The notes: a model not told the origin generated them from the sequence alone. 64,000 nt of DNA from Isoetes taiwanensis (GCA_021234155.1 JAJEKV010000002.1:31735645-31799644); one strand, 5' to 3'; positions 31,301 through 41,904 are shown, counted from the first letter of the stretch. Program-made: numbers and translations.

Positions 31301-32390
31301 TAAGAAGAAACCACAGTGTAAAGAAGAGACAAAACCTGGAATATATACATGCAATGCAAAATTTCCTTCAACATGAGGAAAGCTCCTAGTTCTCCGCTCA
31401 TGGCCAATAGTAATAGTTGCTGCAAAATCAAAGAGTCGTGGGAAAATTATAATGTTAAACAAATTGAAATTTCACAGCAGATGAAATCTGAAATAATGCT
31501 TTTAAAATTTTGTGACATTTATATGAAACCCGTTGCAATCTATGCGACCAAATGTTAAGAGGTTGAATATTGTTCTATGATCCAATTAGAATAACGCAAT
31601 CTCAGTCCTTGCTTCACTCCTTGTTTAAAATTTATTTGTACATCCTTGATACATTTGACATTTTGCTGCTTTCTGTTCCTGATTTCCTTTTATTACTTTC
31701 AAAATTCTGTTGGGATTGTGTTTCATCTTGCTCTCCCAGGAAGCAAATAGGAGTTCAACTCATAAATTAAGAATTTCGAACGACAAGGGCCTGCGAAATA
31801 GTTTGATCCATTTCAATAAATCAGCAGGCTATATCATAAAATGATCAACAGATACTAGTATTGGCAGCTATAAAGAAGAAAAGAATTATAGACTACTTGA
31901 CCTTCCTGGCTTAACAAATCAATCTGCAAATCTTCTATACAAGTTAATTATATCAAATTACAACAAGTCCAGGTTTTAACAATATAAATAAAAGTCTTGT
32001 CTTGTGAAATGGAAACATTTGGCATTCATGGTTCTTGAACTTGAGTGACGATGTTTTCAACAACGGATGAAGCATACCAACATCTGACTCATACGAAAAA
32101 CTATGCTAGCAGTACTGCAATTCCGATATCATTAAAACATCTACTCAAATCAAAGTATTCTAACATTTAACTTCAAATTCAGAATCATATGCATCAACTT
32201 CAAAACTATGATAAGAATAGGGAGGGGAAATTAACATACGGGCATTTGGTATGGAGTTTAAGGTTTCCATGCATGGTGGAGGCAGGCGTATTGTGTGGGA
32301 AGGCGCTGGCTTCTTTAATGGAGGAGCATCATCATCCGATTCAGAAGAAGAAGAAGAAGAAGAAGGACCATAAACCGTGAGCGCATCCAT
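28379..32390 (-). CDS. USB1: USB1, U6 snRNA 3' phosphodiesterase (six exons)
   Basis: Minus-strand exons: 32390-32240, 31419-31336, 31254-31017, 30914-30818, 28682-28617 and 28552-28379. All introns are GT-AG and phases agree, giving 810 nt and 269 residues. USB1 trims the oligo-U tail of U6 snRNA in the nucleus and leaves a cyclic phosphate. The two catalytic H-x-S motifs of this 2H phosphoesterase are at 128-130 (EYHISLSHT) and 217-219 (NPRPHISLAW). RTRSFPHVEGN (61-70) and KWEIFVNEEKTRSFL in exon 4 are family signatures. The N-terminus (MDALTVYG, then a Ser/Asp/Glu-rich tract) is a usual plant start. Length fits the family. Intron sizes are 820, 81, 102, 2135 and 64 bases, and the 2135-base intron contains a dead copia element. 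The reading is unbroken, so the gene is probably functional. The last about 20 residues are the least certain. Confidence 0.92.
29438..29745 (+). repeat. Triplicated LTR/primer-binding-site unit of a copia element
   Basis: Three tandem units of about 108 bases each contain TCAGCTAATTTCGAG or a variant, then TGGTATCAGAGA, then ATTAGCAGCTCCAACACAAG and, in the first two, CTAATACCAAGTGTAAT. TGGTATCAGAG is complementary to the 3' end of initiator methionine tRNA, the standard plant copia primer site. It degrades to TGATATCAGAG in unit three. A copia polymerase remnant follows on the same strand. Confidence 0.7.
29880..30720 (+). pseudogene. Ty1/copia reverse transcriptase / RNase H remnant
   Basis: Broken plus-strand frames give the copia polymerase in order. 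TKYKARL with QQEALAFTEVFAPVA and then AAIHEG is the RT N-terminal block (about 29925-30050). A segment resembling SAFLNGDLKE follows near 30080-30110. PDIIYAVGLLSRFMQQPKVT near 30450-30515 is the linker before RNase H, and traces of the RNase H/ADIR region continue to about 30720. Many frameshifts and stops are present. It lies antisense in the largest USB1 intron. Integrase, gag and intact LTRs are not seen. Confidence 0.8.
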
Positions 32391-33240
32391 CAGCGGTGGG
32401 GAAGTTCCCGGGGAAAGTGTCCGGAAGTCCTCCTGCCCGGATTTTGGATTCCAACAAACCTTTTTCGAGGTGTTGCATCTCGCCTTTTTTAAATCCTGGT
32501 TAGACCCTGGTTATAAATAAATGAATTAATAAGTCATGCCCCTTTGGGCCCCAAGGGTCATGGAGCAGCAAATCCTTAAACCCTTGTTATGGGCTAGATA
32601 ACGTCCTCCCATGGCTAAGTGTAACCTTATCCTAACCTTTTGTATTTTTTTTAAGTTTGAACCATTGTTAAACCATTGAATTTCCACGTATAAACATTGA
32701 ATACACCAAAATGTGCAAATACATGCACATTTCAATGGTTCGTTCAAGCCTGGGCACCACATGCAGCCCAAATTTAACAAGCAGGCATCGCTGCATGCAG
32801 AGGCAAAAGAGAGCAGAGAAAGAGGCAAGCTGCAGAGCAGAGATAGCCAATGGATGTGGAAGAACTAACAGACTCTGAAGGGCGAAAATCGGCCGGATCT
32901 GCTGTCGATATGATCAGAACTCTGAGGAAAGAACGAGGAGAGCAAGATTTTACAACTAAGTAGAAATATCATATTGAAAGAGGAGAAACAACAGGATAAA
33001 ATCCAATCAACAGACATAGGGAGATGATGGTGAGGTCTAGCAAAGGGGCTCGCCACAACGACGAAGGGCGAGGTTAAGGATGGGCTTCTGGAAACCGGGG
33101 AAACCGGCGAAGGGCGAGGTTAAGGATGGTGCAGATGGACAAGGCATCGCTGCTAGCAGCAGCAAGGCTGGTGCCAACGGGCGGATGCATGAATCCGCCG
33201 TCATAAAAAAGGCAACAAGCTGCTTTCCAAAAATTTACTA
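32391..33240. other. USB1 upstream region and short divergent frame
   Basis: The stretch upstream of the USB1 start has no obvious TATA box. A 37-codon plus-strand frame starting at 32850 (MDVEELTDSEGRKSAGSAVD...) ends at a TAG and has no known domain. Near 33060-33130 GAAGGGCGAGGTTAAGGATG is duplicated 54 bases apart. These may be exon remnants of a divergent gene or captured DNA; I cannot support a gene call. Confidence 0.3.
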
Positions 33241-33248
33241 TGTTCAAC

Positions 33249-33283
<35 letters not shown>

Positions 33284-33300
33284 CGTTCAAAAAAAAAAGG
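33241..33300. repeat. Poly(A) run
   Basis: A run of about 32 A residues from 33250 followed by GCGTTC and a shorter A run. It could be the tail of a retroposed sequence lying to its left, but no target duplication was identified. Confidence 0.6.
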
Positions 33301-33379
33301 GATAATCACCCAACCCAACCTTTGGCTAAAATCTTATAAACATCTACAGCAAACCTTCTGGCCCAGGAAAATAGCCGAG

Positions 33380-33515
33380 TTGCCATGTGGTAAAAAAAAT
33401 CCCGAGGCCTTACGGCACAGCCGAGGAATTTCTCGGCCACATGGCCACGAGGGCATACGACCGAGGAATTTCCTGGCCACATGGCCACTCGGCCATTTTG
33501 CTGGGCCATAGCGCC
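33380..33515. repeat. Duplicated GAGGAATTTC-TGGCCACATGGCCA unit
   Basis: ACCGAGGAATTTCCTGGCC with ACATGGCCACTCGGCC and a preceding near copy (CCGAGGAATTTCTCGGCCAC) form two tandem units of about 45 bases, each containing the palindrome TGGCCACATGGCCA or part of it. No gene is indicated. Confidence 0.5.
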
Positions 33516-33675
33516 GAGGGGAGGACGTTATCGACCTTAACGCTCCTGGTCTGAGTCCTTTTGCAGAAAATAGCGGCTATGGCGATGGAGTTTCAAACTG
33601 GCATTCTTACTATTTAGGGTTCGGATTCTTTTTGTCATTTCACAACAAGAGCTCTAACTTGGTTTCGGGCTTGAA

Positions 33676-33900
33676 AAATGTAGCTGGAGCTTCAAGAAAT
33701 GGGGCGAAGGAGTGATTTGTCAGCCCGAGCTTTGGGAAGGTCTAACATCGGCAACCTGGCAAGTGACATCTCCAGAAATTGATCCGAAAAAAGCCTTGCT
33801 CTGCCCCTTTGCATCCCAGGGCACGAATTTTCCTTAGAACTAAAGCAGCACATCAAATTCACGCCGGATGCACAACCCAAATGGCAGGTTGAGGCTGAGG
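33676..33900 (+). other. Exon-like stretch ending in a good donor site, unidentified
   Basis: A plus-strand frame (MGRRSDLSARALGRSNIGNL, then a TGA, then SEKSLALPLCIPGHEF and later KFTPDAQPKWQVEAE) ends at GAG|GTAAGAA (33900). The strong donor and ordinary amino-acid composition suggest a gene piece, but there is an in-frame stop and no family recognised. No downstream exon could be linked. Confidence 0.25.
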
Positions 33901-34790
33901 TAAGAAATTTTGCACCAAATTTTTTGATGGGCCAATCTTAATTTTTTTCTGTTCCTTACCTAAAATCCCAGTTAATCTGGCTCGCTGCTTCGTTGTTTCT
34001 CTGTTTTTGGATAATACAAGCAAATCTTGAATATGCTTGTTATGGCCATAACATGCCTGTTATGGCCATAACAAATTGGTCCACAATAATGTTACTGGGT
34101 ATGGCACTTTAGAATAAATGGCTAAGATTAAAACCTAAGGCAAACGGACGAGGATCAGGATGTTAAGATGTCATACATATAGGGCACTAACAGTATTCTC
34201 TAGATTCGCAGGTCAATAACAGGTCATATAGTGTACTATAACTATTCAATTGACCTGTTGAATGATCGCACATAGGCATTAGCAGCTAGCTATCAGTTAG
34301 TGCTTGCGACCACTCTTGCATCAGACTAAAATGATGGCAAGTTAACTACCCTTAGATTAACTTCGGCTTCACAATTTGCAACTTCAATCTGGCACGGTTA
34401 GCGTGTATATTGTTTTCCAATTTGGTATTGAAGAAGGAAATAACTTATTTTGTGGACAGTGAATGGAGTTGTAAGGACATTAGATATGTTTCCTTCATGG
34501 GAAGTATGCATTTGCTTTGTCTTTTAACGCCACTTACCTTCTCTTGTGGTGCATTTAGTTGCTCTCGTCTCTTGTATGCGGTGATAGGGTTGTTGGGCAT
34601 TACGCTTTTGTATCATAGAAACCTTTTACAAAGAAGTTTTCAAACTTTCAAAATGGTTGGGAGCAAGCATTTGCTATTGTAGGGCTCAAGCAATGCAAGT
34701 GTTTTCTTATACTAGATTATGATCTTTTTGTTAGTGCTATCAGTTACTAGTTACACCAAAATTAACCAGGCAAATTTAACAATATAACCT
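33901..34790. other. Intergenic DNA, no supported gene
   Basis: A 90-codon hydrophobic frame at 34410-34682 has no known domain. GCCATAACATGCCTGTTAT-type words are duplicated near 34040-34070. Nothing else seen. Confidence 0.35.
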
Positions 34791-34794
34791 AAAT

Positions 34795-34922
34795 AGATCC
34801 ATACGAGTATTATGCTCGCAAGTACAAAAGATGGTCCACATGGATGCAAAAGGTAGGTGCACAAGCTAGGTTTCGAACTTGCAACTTTTTAGTTGCAACT
34901 TTAGCTTTCAGATGAGCTACCT
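34795..34922 (-). mobile_element. tRNA-derived SINE, minus-strand copy
   Basis: Read on minus: GTTGCAACTAAAAAG, then the B-box-like GTTGCAAGTTCGAAACC, then AGCTTGTGCACC, TTTTGCATCCATGTGGACCA and TTTTGTACTTGCGAGCATAA with TACTCGTATGG. This matches, over its whole length, the plus-strand copy at 40011-40215. The shared non-tRNA body following a tRNA-like head shows that both are one SINE family and not chance tRNA similarity. Confidence 0.7.
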
Positions 34923-36150
34923 ATATTTCTTGAAGATATCCTCTTGCATCTTTTTCATATGCTTAGTTGTCTCCCGGACGTTTTGGAATATTCTAGAATC
35001 TACATGCATGTGCATCACTTGGCGTGATATAACTATAGGAGTGGCACGACCTCGACCACTAGTCTAGATACATATATAGGCACCTCATTCTTTTCTAACC
35101 ATTTTGGTTCAACGCTGTTCTTGAGTCTTTTAGCTCAAGCCCTTGTATTATACTCTGTTGTATCAATTATATCTAGTGTTCTAATGTATTTTTTTACATA
35201 CTTTTCCTAGTATTTAATTTCCTTTGTTTTTGTGTAGGTTCATGACAAAATCTAAAAGTTGAGTTGAAAAATATAATCGAACTTCTTAGGTTTATTTTCT
35301 TTTGTGCCCTTCCATACAAACTCTAGTATCAGGTACCCATGGCTTTTAATATTGCACATTTTTAATCACTACTATCAATGTGAGAAGAGTCCGATGATGA
35401 ATATTAATGAAGTTCTTTTCTGACCTTCCATACAAAACAATAATACAAATGTCATTTAGCGATGTCGCTACAGACACGTCTGGTAGAAATCTATCAGACA
35501 TTGCAAACACATCGCGTGAATGAGACCCAGACATGAAACATACATTGCACCCGCATCGCGTCCACATTGCATACAAAAGTGCTAAAAATTTTAAATAAGT
35601 AGTATTAGATATATATAAATTAAATTAAATAGATAAATAATAATTTATTTGAATTAACAATTACGTATTGTGACTTATGTACAGAACAAGGTTGATGTTG
35701 AAAATAAATAATGGATGGATTGTATTGTATTGTAAAATAACCTATAGTAAGATTTAATTTAATTGAATTTAAAACACATGCATTTGATTTGAAGAGAATA
35801 GCTAATAACATAAGCAAGTAGAGGAGTCCTCCTCAACCAGGTCATGGCTCCCGTAAGTTTAACTAAGTTACAAACCTAATCTAGCTCTCATACTCGGTGT
35901 CTGAGTCATCTGAGAAAGAAATTCTTGGACTCGATTAACGAGTTTGGGATCCAAAGCCTTGGCCCTCGATCCAAGGTTGGGATTTAGAAGGTTGGGTGGA
36001 TCCAGAGTCTTGGCCCTTGGAGTTCGACATCCTTCCTTGGACCTAAGGGTACCCTTAGAGTTCGACGTCCTTCACTTTTGCTTGCACGCCCCCTATTTTG
36101 CGGGGGTTAATGAAATGACTAGACCATGTCATGTCACACTCGAGGCTTTG
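34923..36150. other. AT-rich intergenic DNA
   Basis: No gene is supported. A very A/T-rich stretch with short TTAAATTAAATAGATAAATA words lies at about 35580-35800. Frames here have no domain. Confidence 0.4.
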
Positions 36151-36154
36151 TTAT

Positions 36155-36270
36155 GCACCCCCCCCCCCTCCCCCTCTCCCCTCTCCAGGGAGCGGTTGTG
36201 TGGGGGATTCGAACCCTGGCTTTCGCTTCCTAAACCCCCCATTCTTACCACTAGGCCAACTGCTGATTCG
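36155..36270 (-). mobile_element. tRNA-derived SINE head, minus strand (second family)
   Basis: On minus the sequence reads AGCAGTTGGCCTAGTGGTAA (A box at 36249-36259), then GAATGGGGGGTTTAGG, and CAGGGTTCGAATCCC (B box, complement of 36204-36215). There is no acceptor-stem partner, so it is not a tRNA gene. The pol III promoter boxes with proper spacing indicate a tRNA-derived SINE head. A C-rich run follows on its 3' side. Confidence 0.65.
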
Positions 36271-36284
36271 TTTTCAAAAATAGT

Positions 36285-36835
36285 TAAGCTAAGGTCTAAT
36301 CAATTCTAGGATATTCTAGATGCTCATGGGTAAGCAAATTAGCCTAAAAATAGAAGTTCTTTTGAAAGTTTGCAAACAATCAAAATAGAATGTTCTGGAA
36401 TGTTCCAGATGCTCAGGGTAAGCACCTCAGTCTAAACATAGAAATTTTTTGCAAAATAGTCAAAATAGAATGCTCCAAATTCTCATGTGTAAGCATCTCA
36501 GTCTAAAAATAGAATTTTTTTTGGAACTTTGCAAAACCTCAAAGTAGGTTGTTCGAGATAGTTCTAGAAAAATCTAGAATATTCTAGATGCTCATAAATG
36601 AACACCTCAGTTTAAAAATAGGAAGTTTTTTTGAAAAATTGCAAAGAGCCAAAACAAAATGTTATACAATGTGCTACATGCTCAGAAGCTCATACCGGAG
36701 CAGTTTGGTCCAAAATAGAAAGTTTTTTGAAATTTTGCAAACAACTAAAATAGAATGTTTTGGGATGTTCTATAATGTTGCAGATGCTCACGAGTAAGCA
36801 CCTCAATCCAAGAATAAAAAGTTTTCAAAATAGAC
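36285..36835. repeat. Degenerate tandem repeat rich in TTCTAGAA motifs
   Basis: About five units of 85-110 bases contain AAAATAGAATGTTCTGGAAT or a variant, ATTCTAGATGCTCATGGGTA, AGCACCTCAGTCTAAAAATA and AGTTTTTTGCAAA. The inverted GAA/TTC words resemble heat-shock elements but occur as a satellite, so regulation is unproven. Related sequence resumes at 38640-38820, beyond the large minisatellite. Confidence 0.75.
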
Positions 36836-36839
36836 GACA

Positions 36840-38160
36840 CTTTGAAAATGGTAGTAGGTGTGAGTAGGCTCCTCATGGGTGATACTTTAGATACTTTAGA
36901 ATTGGTTGGAGATGTTGATAGTAGGCATGATTAAACTCCTCATAGGTGATGTTTTGGAATTGGTAGTAGGTGCGAGTAAGCTCCTTATGGGTAATACTTG
37001 AAAATTGGTCGTAGGTGGTAGTAAGTTCCTCATAGATTGACTAATGAATGTTGAGTAACATGGGTGTGAATATATAGGTATTGATTAACATGCGTCTATA
37101 GGCGTGCATGATAGTAGGTATAAGTAGGCTCTTCATGAATGATACTTTGGAATTAGTAGTAGGTATAAGTAAGCTCCTCAATAGGTGATACTTTATAATT
37201 TGTAGTAAGTGGCAGTAAGTCCCTCATAGATTGACAAATGGATATTGAGTGACATGGATATACATGTTGAGCCACATGGGTAATACTATCCTCATGTGTG
37301 ATACTTTGGAATTGGCAGTAAGTGTGAGTCGGCTTCTCATGGATGAGACTTTAGAATTGGTAGTAGATGTGAGTAGGCTCTCAGTAGGTGATACTTTGAA
37401 ATTGGTAGTAGGTGTTAGCCGTATATGAATGTAAGCTCCACATGGTGCTACTTTGAAATTGTAGTAGATGTGAGTCATCCACATGTGTGACACTTTTGAA
37501 TTGGCAATAGGTGTGAGTCAGCTTCTCATGGGTGATACTTTGGAATTGGTAGTAGATGTAATGGGTGATACTTTGGAATTGGTAGTAGGTGGTAGTAAGC
37601 TCTTCATTAATTGGCCAATGAATATTGAGTAAGATGGATAAGACCATAAGGGTGTTGGTTAATATGCGTCTATGGGCGTGCATAGTAGTAGGTATGAGTA
37701 TGCTCTTCATGGACGATACCTTGGAATTAGTAGTAAGTGTGAGTAAGTTCCTCAATAGGTAATACTTCAGAATTGGCAGTAGGTGGCAGTAAGATCCTCA
37801 TAGATTGACAAGTGGATGTTAATATGGATATGGATGTTGAACCACGTGTGATACTTTGAAGTAGATGTGAGTCAGCTCCTCATGTGTGATACTTTGGAAT
37901 TGGCCGTGGGTGTAAGTCCACTTCTCATGGGTGACACTTTAGAATTGGTAGTACGTGTGAGTAAGCTCTTAACGAGTGATACTTTGGAATTGGTAATAGG
38001 TGTGAATAAGCTCCTAGGTGATACTTTGGAATTAGTAGTAGGGGTATATAAACTCCACATGGGTGGTACTTTGAAATTGGTAATAGATGTGAGTCTTTCA
38101 AATCATGGGTGATGTTATGAAATTCATAGTAGGTGTCAGTGAGCTCCTCATGGGTGTTCA
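36840..38160. repeat. Large minisatellite, GTGATACTTTGGAATTGGTA type
   Basis: Some 25 units of mostly 45-50 bases: GGTGATACTTTGGAATTGGT followed by AGTAGGTGTGAGTAAGCTCC and TCATGG. Longer interspersed units contain AGTAGGTGGCAGTAAG and CATAGATTGACAAATGGAT. In places the frame is open (VSKLLMGDTLELVVG-type repeats near 37867-38112, TPTTNSKVSP-type on minus), but the frame breaks often, so I do not call a protein. The array is flanked on both sides by the TTCTAGAA-rich repeat. Confidence 0.9.
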
Positions 38161-38639
38161 CCGACACGTGATCGAATCCCAAAAAATTGGCAAAAATAAT
38201 GTATGTATGCATGGGCGTGCATAACTCAAACTGGGGGCCAAGGAAGAATATCGAAGAACTAAAAAAGAACAATGTACTATATGTCAACTCTCCAAACCGA
38301 AACCGAGGACGAGGAATTATTACAAGCGAAAAGGGGCCCTTTCATTGGGGGATTTTTGGGGGCATTTCTAGTATTCTTATAGAGGGCTGCTGGCATGACA
38401 AATAAATGGGCCAATTTTAACTATTCACATCATCGGATCTTGATCATCTAGAAGCTTCTCGACATGCCTTTCTAGTTCCTAGATGATTCCATCCTCATCT
38501 TTAAAAAATCCCACAAAACTGAAAATTGAGCCCCTACCCCATAGGGTTGAACCCCTCAACCATCCCCTCCTCCCCAAATGCCAACCACTAAAGGGCGGTT
38601 ATCAATCATGACATATATCGTTTCTTTAACATTCTTGAA
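38161..38639. other. Spacer after the minisatellite
   Basis: No gene or repeat family recognised. One 72-codon plus-strand frame (38187-38405) lacks any domain. Confidence 0.35.
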
Positions 38640-38825
38640 CCTACACCTAATTGCCAAGAAATTCGTGGTTTCTAGAAAGTTCTAAAACTAAATGGTTCAA
38701 GATTGTTTAGAAAATTCTAGATAGTCCTAGAACTTTCTAGAAAGTCTAGAATGGTCTAGAAAGTTCGATAGCATGGATAAGCACCTCAATCTAAAATAGA
38801 ACGCATCTAAAAATAGTAACTTCAT
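38640..38825. repeat. Second block of TTCTAGAA-rich repeat
   Basis: AGAAAGTTCTAAAACTAAAT, AGAAAATTCTAGATAGTCC, AGAACTTTCTAGAAAGTCTA and AGAATGGTCTAGAAAGTTCG follow closely, then GGATAAGCACCTCAATCTAA as in the 36.3-36.8 kb array. Alternating GAA and TTC at short spacing again mimics heat-shock elements. Confidence 0.7.
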
Positions 38826-39454
38826 AGTAATTTTTACTAAAGCTCTCCACCCAACCAGGCTATGCTGAGCAAGAAAAATCAGGGCTAAGAGTAGCCTTGG
38901 GAAGGAATTCAAGGAATCACAAGGAAATATGGACCATCTCCATTGCATACTTCACAACTGATTATACTTGCCAAGCTCTATCAGATAAAAAATCAGCCAG
39001 AAGACCGAAGATTCAAGGAATCTGCCGAATCTTAAGAACTGCGAGTCGAAAGGTTTGAGTCTGATGTCGGAAGGCAGGTAGATTCGTCCACAAGTTACTA
39101 TAGCTTGTCGCTGTTGTCCGGATATTTGATTGCCTCAGCCAATTCGTATCGACCCTTAACAGAAATCCAGATTTAAATAGTCGTCAAGCCTTTTTTGCGA
39201 AAAGGGTTGTTGCATAGTAATAATTGATACCTTTGGCCTTTTCCCATAGTATCTGTTGCTTCAAAATACCTTAAAAAGCTCCTGGCTTAATTTAGGCATC
39301 CCCTTTTAAATTCGATGGGCATCACCATCTTGGCTTAATCGTTGGATACTTCATTGGAATAATGTCACACAATAGGCTTTAGATAATACTTGTGGTTTAG
39401 ATTTTGATTCTTGCTTCTAATCCATAAACCTTCTTTTTTTCTCATGCATGTCAG
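38826..39454. other. Intergenic DNA, no supported gene
   Basis: A run with many stops in all frames. I recognise nothing until the ATP synthase-like piece that follows an acceptor-like CATGTCAG. Confidence 0.35.
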
Positions 39455-39569
39455 GCTTGTTTTTGAGGTTGCCCAACATCTTGGTGAGAACATAATCAGG
39501 ATCATTGATTTGGATACTTTGATGGGTTTGTTCGAAGATAGAGGATTCTTAACACTGGATCCTTATTAA
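39455..39569 (+). pseudogene. Mitochondrial ATP synthase beta subunit fragment
   Basis: After an acceptor-like TCAG the frame reads RLVFEVAQHLGENIIRIIDL and continues to a TAA at 39567. RLV(L/F)EVAQHLGEN is a signature near the N-terminal beta-barrel of the mitochondrial F1 beta subunit, the catalytic subunit that makes ATP. The following 'VRTIAMDGTEGL' region of the family is strongly altered (IRIIDLDTLMGL), and the rest of the protein (P-loop, DELSEED) is absent. It is a single decayed exon piece, duplicated or captured. Confidence 0.6.
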
Positions 39570-40010
39570 GGAGGAGCTGGAGCATTTTTTCGGCTGCAAC
39601 CTAGGAGGATCTATAGGTACAGATGGGTGCAGTGCTTCGCCTTTTAGGTTACTCCATTGTTTTCCTTTACTATACTATGCATCTGCCCTGCACCCTTTAA
39701 GCTTCACATTTATGCTCTACCCCTTCCATTTACCATTTATTAAAACAGAGTCTTTGCTCTGGTGGGCTGCGACTTCCAGAAAGGTATTAATTGTCATGAA
39801 CCTACGCGAAAACAAGGAAAATACGTAAGAAATATGGAAAAAATATGCCAAGATCGGCAAATAATCTGATATATGAACAGGAATCAGGAGTATAATGGCC
39901 TGAAGGCAAGCAGAAATACAAGACAGATGCCTAGAAGGCTCAAGACTGGCGTTGAACCAGAATGGTTCAATAAGAAAGAGATATATGAATATTTTTAATA
40001 AATATTGGTA
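39570..40010. other. Intergenic DNA, no supported gene
   Basis: Only unrecognised short frames, including a 107-codon minus-strand frame at 39717-40040 rich in hydrophobic residues without a domain. Confidence 0.35.
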
Positions 40011-40215
40011 GCGCGCTTGGCAAAGGTGTGTGACTTGCAACTAGAAGGTTGCAAGTTCAAACCTTGTCAGCGCGCTTGGCAAAGGTGTGTGACTTGCAAC
40101 TAGAAGGTTGCAAGTTCAAACCTTGTCTTGTGCAAGTATCCTTTTGTATCTGTGTGACGACCATTTTTTGTACATACGAGTATAATGTTCGTATGATACT
40201 AATATCCGTATGGTC
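40011..40215 (+). mobile_element. tRNA-derived SINE with tandemly doubled head
   Basis: The 59-base head occurs twice in direct tandem (40011-40069 and 40070-40128): GCGCGCTTGGCAAAGGTGTG with ACTTGCAACTAGAAGGTTGC and AAGTTCAAACC. TTGGCAAAGG serves as A-box-like and AAGTTCAAACC as B-box-like promoter. The body then reads CTTGTGCAAGTATCC, TTTTGTATCTGTGTGACGAC and TACGAGTATAATGTTCG. It ends in an inverted TCGTATG...CGTATGGTCGTCACAC. It matches the minus-strand copy at 34795-34922, which has a single head. Confidence 0.75.
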
Positions 40216-41428
40216 GTCACACTAATTGAAATTCTCAATCTAGAAAATGTTATACTATAATTGAGATTTTATTTAAACATAGATGACAATTGGAGAAAAT
40301 TGTCCTTGACAAGCAAGTAGCCAGGACGAACAAGATGGGCGCAATAGTAGCATATTGATATTGTAGGTATAATGGTATATTTATTATTTGTCTATGGAGC
40401 CCCTTTTGTGGCAGTGTTTGTATGCATTATGCTGTAGATTGATATGTCAATATGTTTCCTTTGCATTCAAAGCTTATTGTGGCTAGATAATTCTTTAGGT
40501 TTTCACGCTTAACCATTTGTCAGAAAGATAACACCAAGATATTGTATGGTTATAGACTTTGACTACTGCATAGTTAAAGCACAACATACAGGGGAAGAAA
40601 ATGCGTTCTTGGTAGGCTTTTGAGATTTGCAAAACTTGCTCGCATAGCCGCTCCCCCAAGCTCCACCATATCACTAGCAGATGGAGGTTTGAGGCAATAA
40701 CGAGTCTGTGATGCCCTTAGATGTTCTGGGCCACACATATGCTACACTGATGAATTCAAGGAGTGCATGCCCTGGGCTGATAGGCTCGAGCAGTCTTCCT
40801 TTTTTTTAGATCATGCAAAGCTCCTGAAATACATTTTAGGATTTCTTACTTACTACACTTTCACAAAAGATAGAAAAAAATAGGTTTGTTGTGGTAACAC
40901 AAAGAGTAGAGCAGACAAACTGGATTTAGCCATTTGGATTAGATTTTCCATCATCTTCGCTCTAATTCTTCCTTTAGCTGCATGACAGATCTGTATTTAG
41001 AGTTTCTTCCCCCTTTGGATATGCATTTGACCAAACTAATGGCCAACTGGTATGCAATGGAAATGCATATCCTCATAGCTTCAAACAAGCTTAAACTTTA
41101 AGAAAATCGAAGAGGATACTATAATGAGCTACAAAGTTAACACAAAAAGTTAGTTCCTCACTGTGACTCATTTCGTTTTGCCTTTTAGACTTGTTGAAAG
41201 CCTTTAGGAGTTGAATTCCCTATGGAATATATGCAACAATCGAAAAGAACTGTAGTTCATGGTCGAAGTCTGTCTGACATCTCTCTTTATTTTTATTGAA
41301 GATCCTGTAGATGCATGCTTGTGAGATGATGTTGGACTTCTACTCTCCTTTCCTTGTATTTTGCTTGCTCGCAATCACACTCAAGAAAACCAAATGGTTG
41401 ATGGAGTTTTGTAAGATTCATGCTTATC
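40216..41428. other. Intergenic DNA, no supported gene
   Basis: AT-rich, with no domain in any frame I could read. Inverted repeats are not conspicuous. Confidence 0.4.
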
Positions 41429-41904
41429 TATATATAATAATAATGGCGTTTTATGATAGTTTGTGCGCGGTCTTGACCTTTCATTTTGTTTTTTTCATAA
41501 CTTTCATTCTGGGCCGTTTAATAGTTAGTTATTATTTTACCCGAAATGACCGTGAACAATTTTGCCGTGGATTTTCTTGGATTTACAGTTTCTTGTCAGC
41601 TGTGGAGCGTTTTCTTATTGTTAATGGCTTTAATGGCTTTGAGATCAAGAGGGCCATTGCTTCTATCGCTGAGAAATATCTATGGCATTCTTATCTATGG
41701 CGGATCCCTGTATGCAAGAACATGCTTATTTGCCCTGTCCTAAATTTCATTGAAATGACAATTCCTTTTCTCAAAGCAGATTCAAGAGATGATAAGAATC
41801 TTTCTTGTAGTTGTGCCTGTCATGGCAAGTTTCGGCAGCCAGGCAAAAATATGGCTCTTCAAAATACTCATGAGGCACTTGTATATCGACAAACGACAAA
41901 ATAA
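41311..41904 (+). other. 197-codon open frame, unidentified
   Basis: It is one of the longest unexplained frames in the window. The first half is hydrophobic (two or three possible membrane stretches within residues 10-90) and the second half is mixed and Cys-rich. I recognise no family. A 65-codon frame overlaps it in another phase. The suspected Helitron start at 41429 falls inside it, which argues against a real gene spanning the whole frame. Confidence 0.2.

Noticed and set aside
36155-36270. Genuine tRNA gene on the minus strand
   Set aside because: A and B boxes are present but no acceptor stem can be paired and the anticodon arm is disrupted. A SINE head is the better reading.
37381-38112. 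Repeat-protein frames (VSKLLMGDTLELVVG and TPTTNSKVSP types)
   Set aside because: They come from a ~48-base minisatellite with frequent frame breaks. Both strands are open in the same place and there is no start or domain.
40011-40128. Pair of tandem tRNA genes
   Set aside because: The promoter boxes are degenerate, no cloverleaf forms, and the body matches a second dispersed copy, so it is a SINE.
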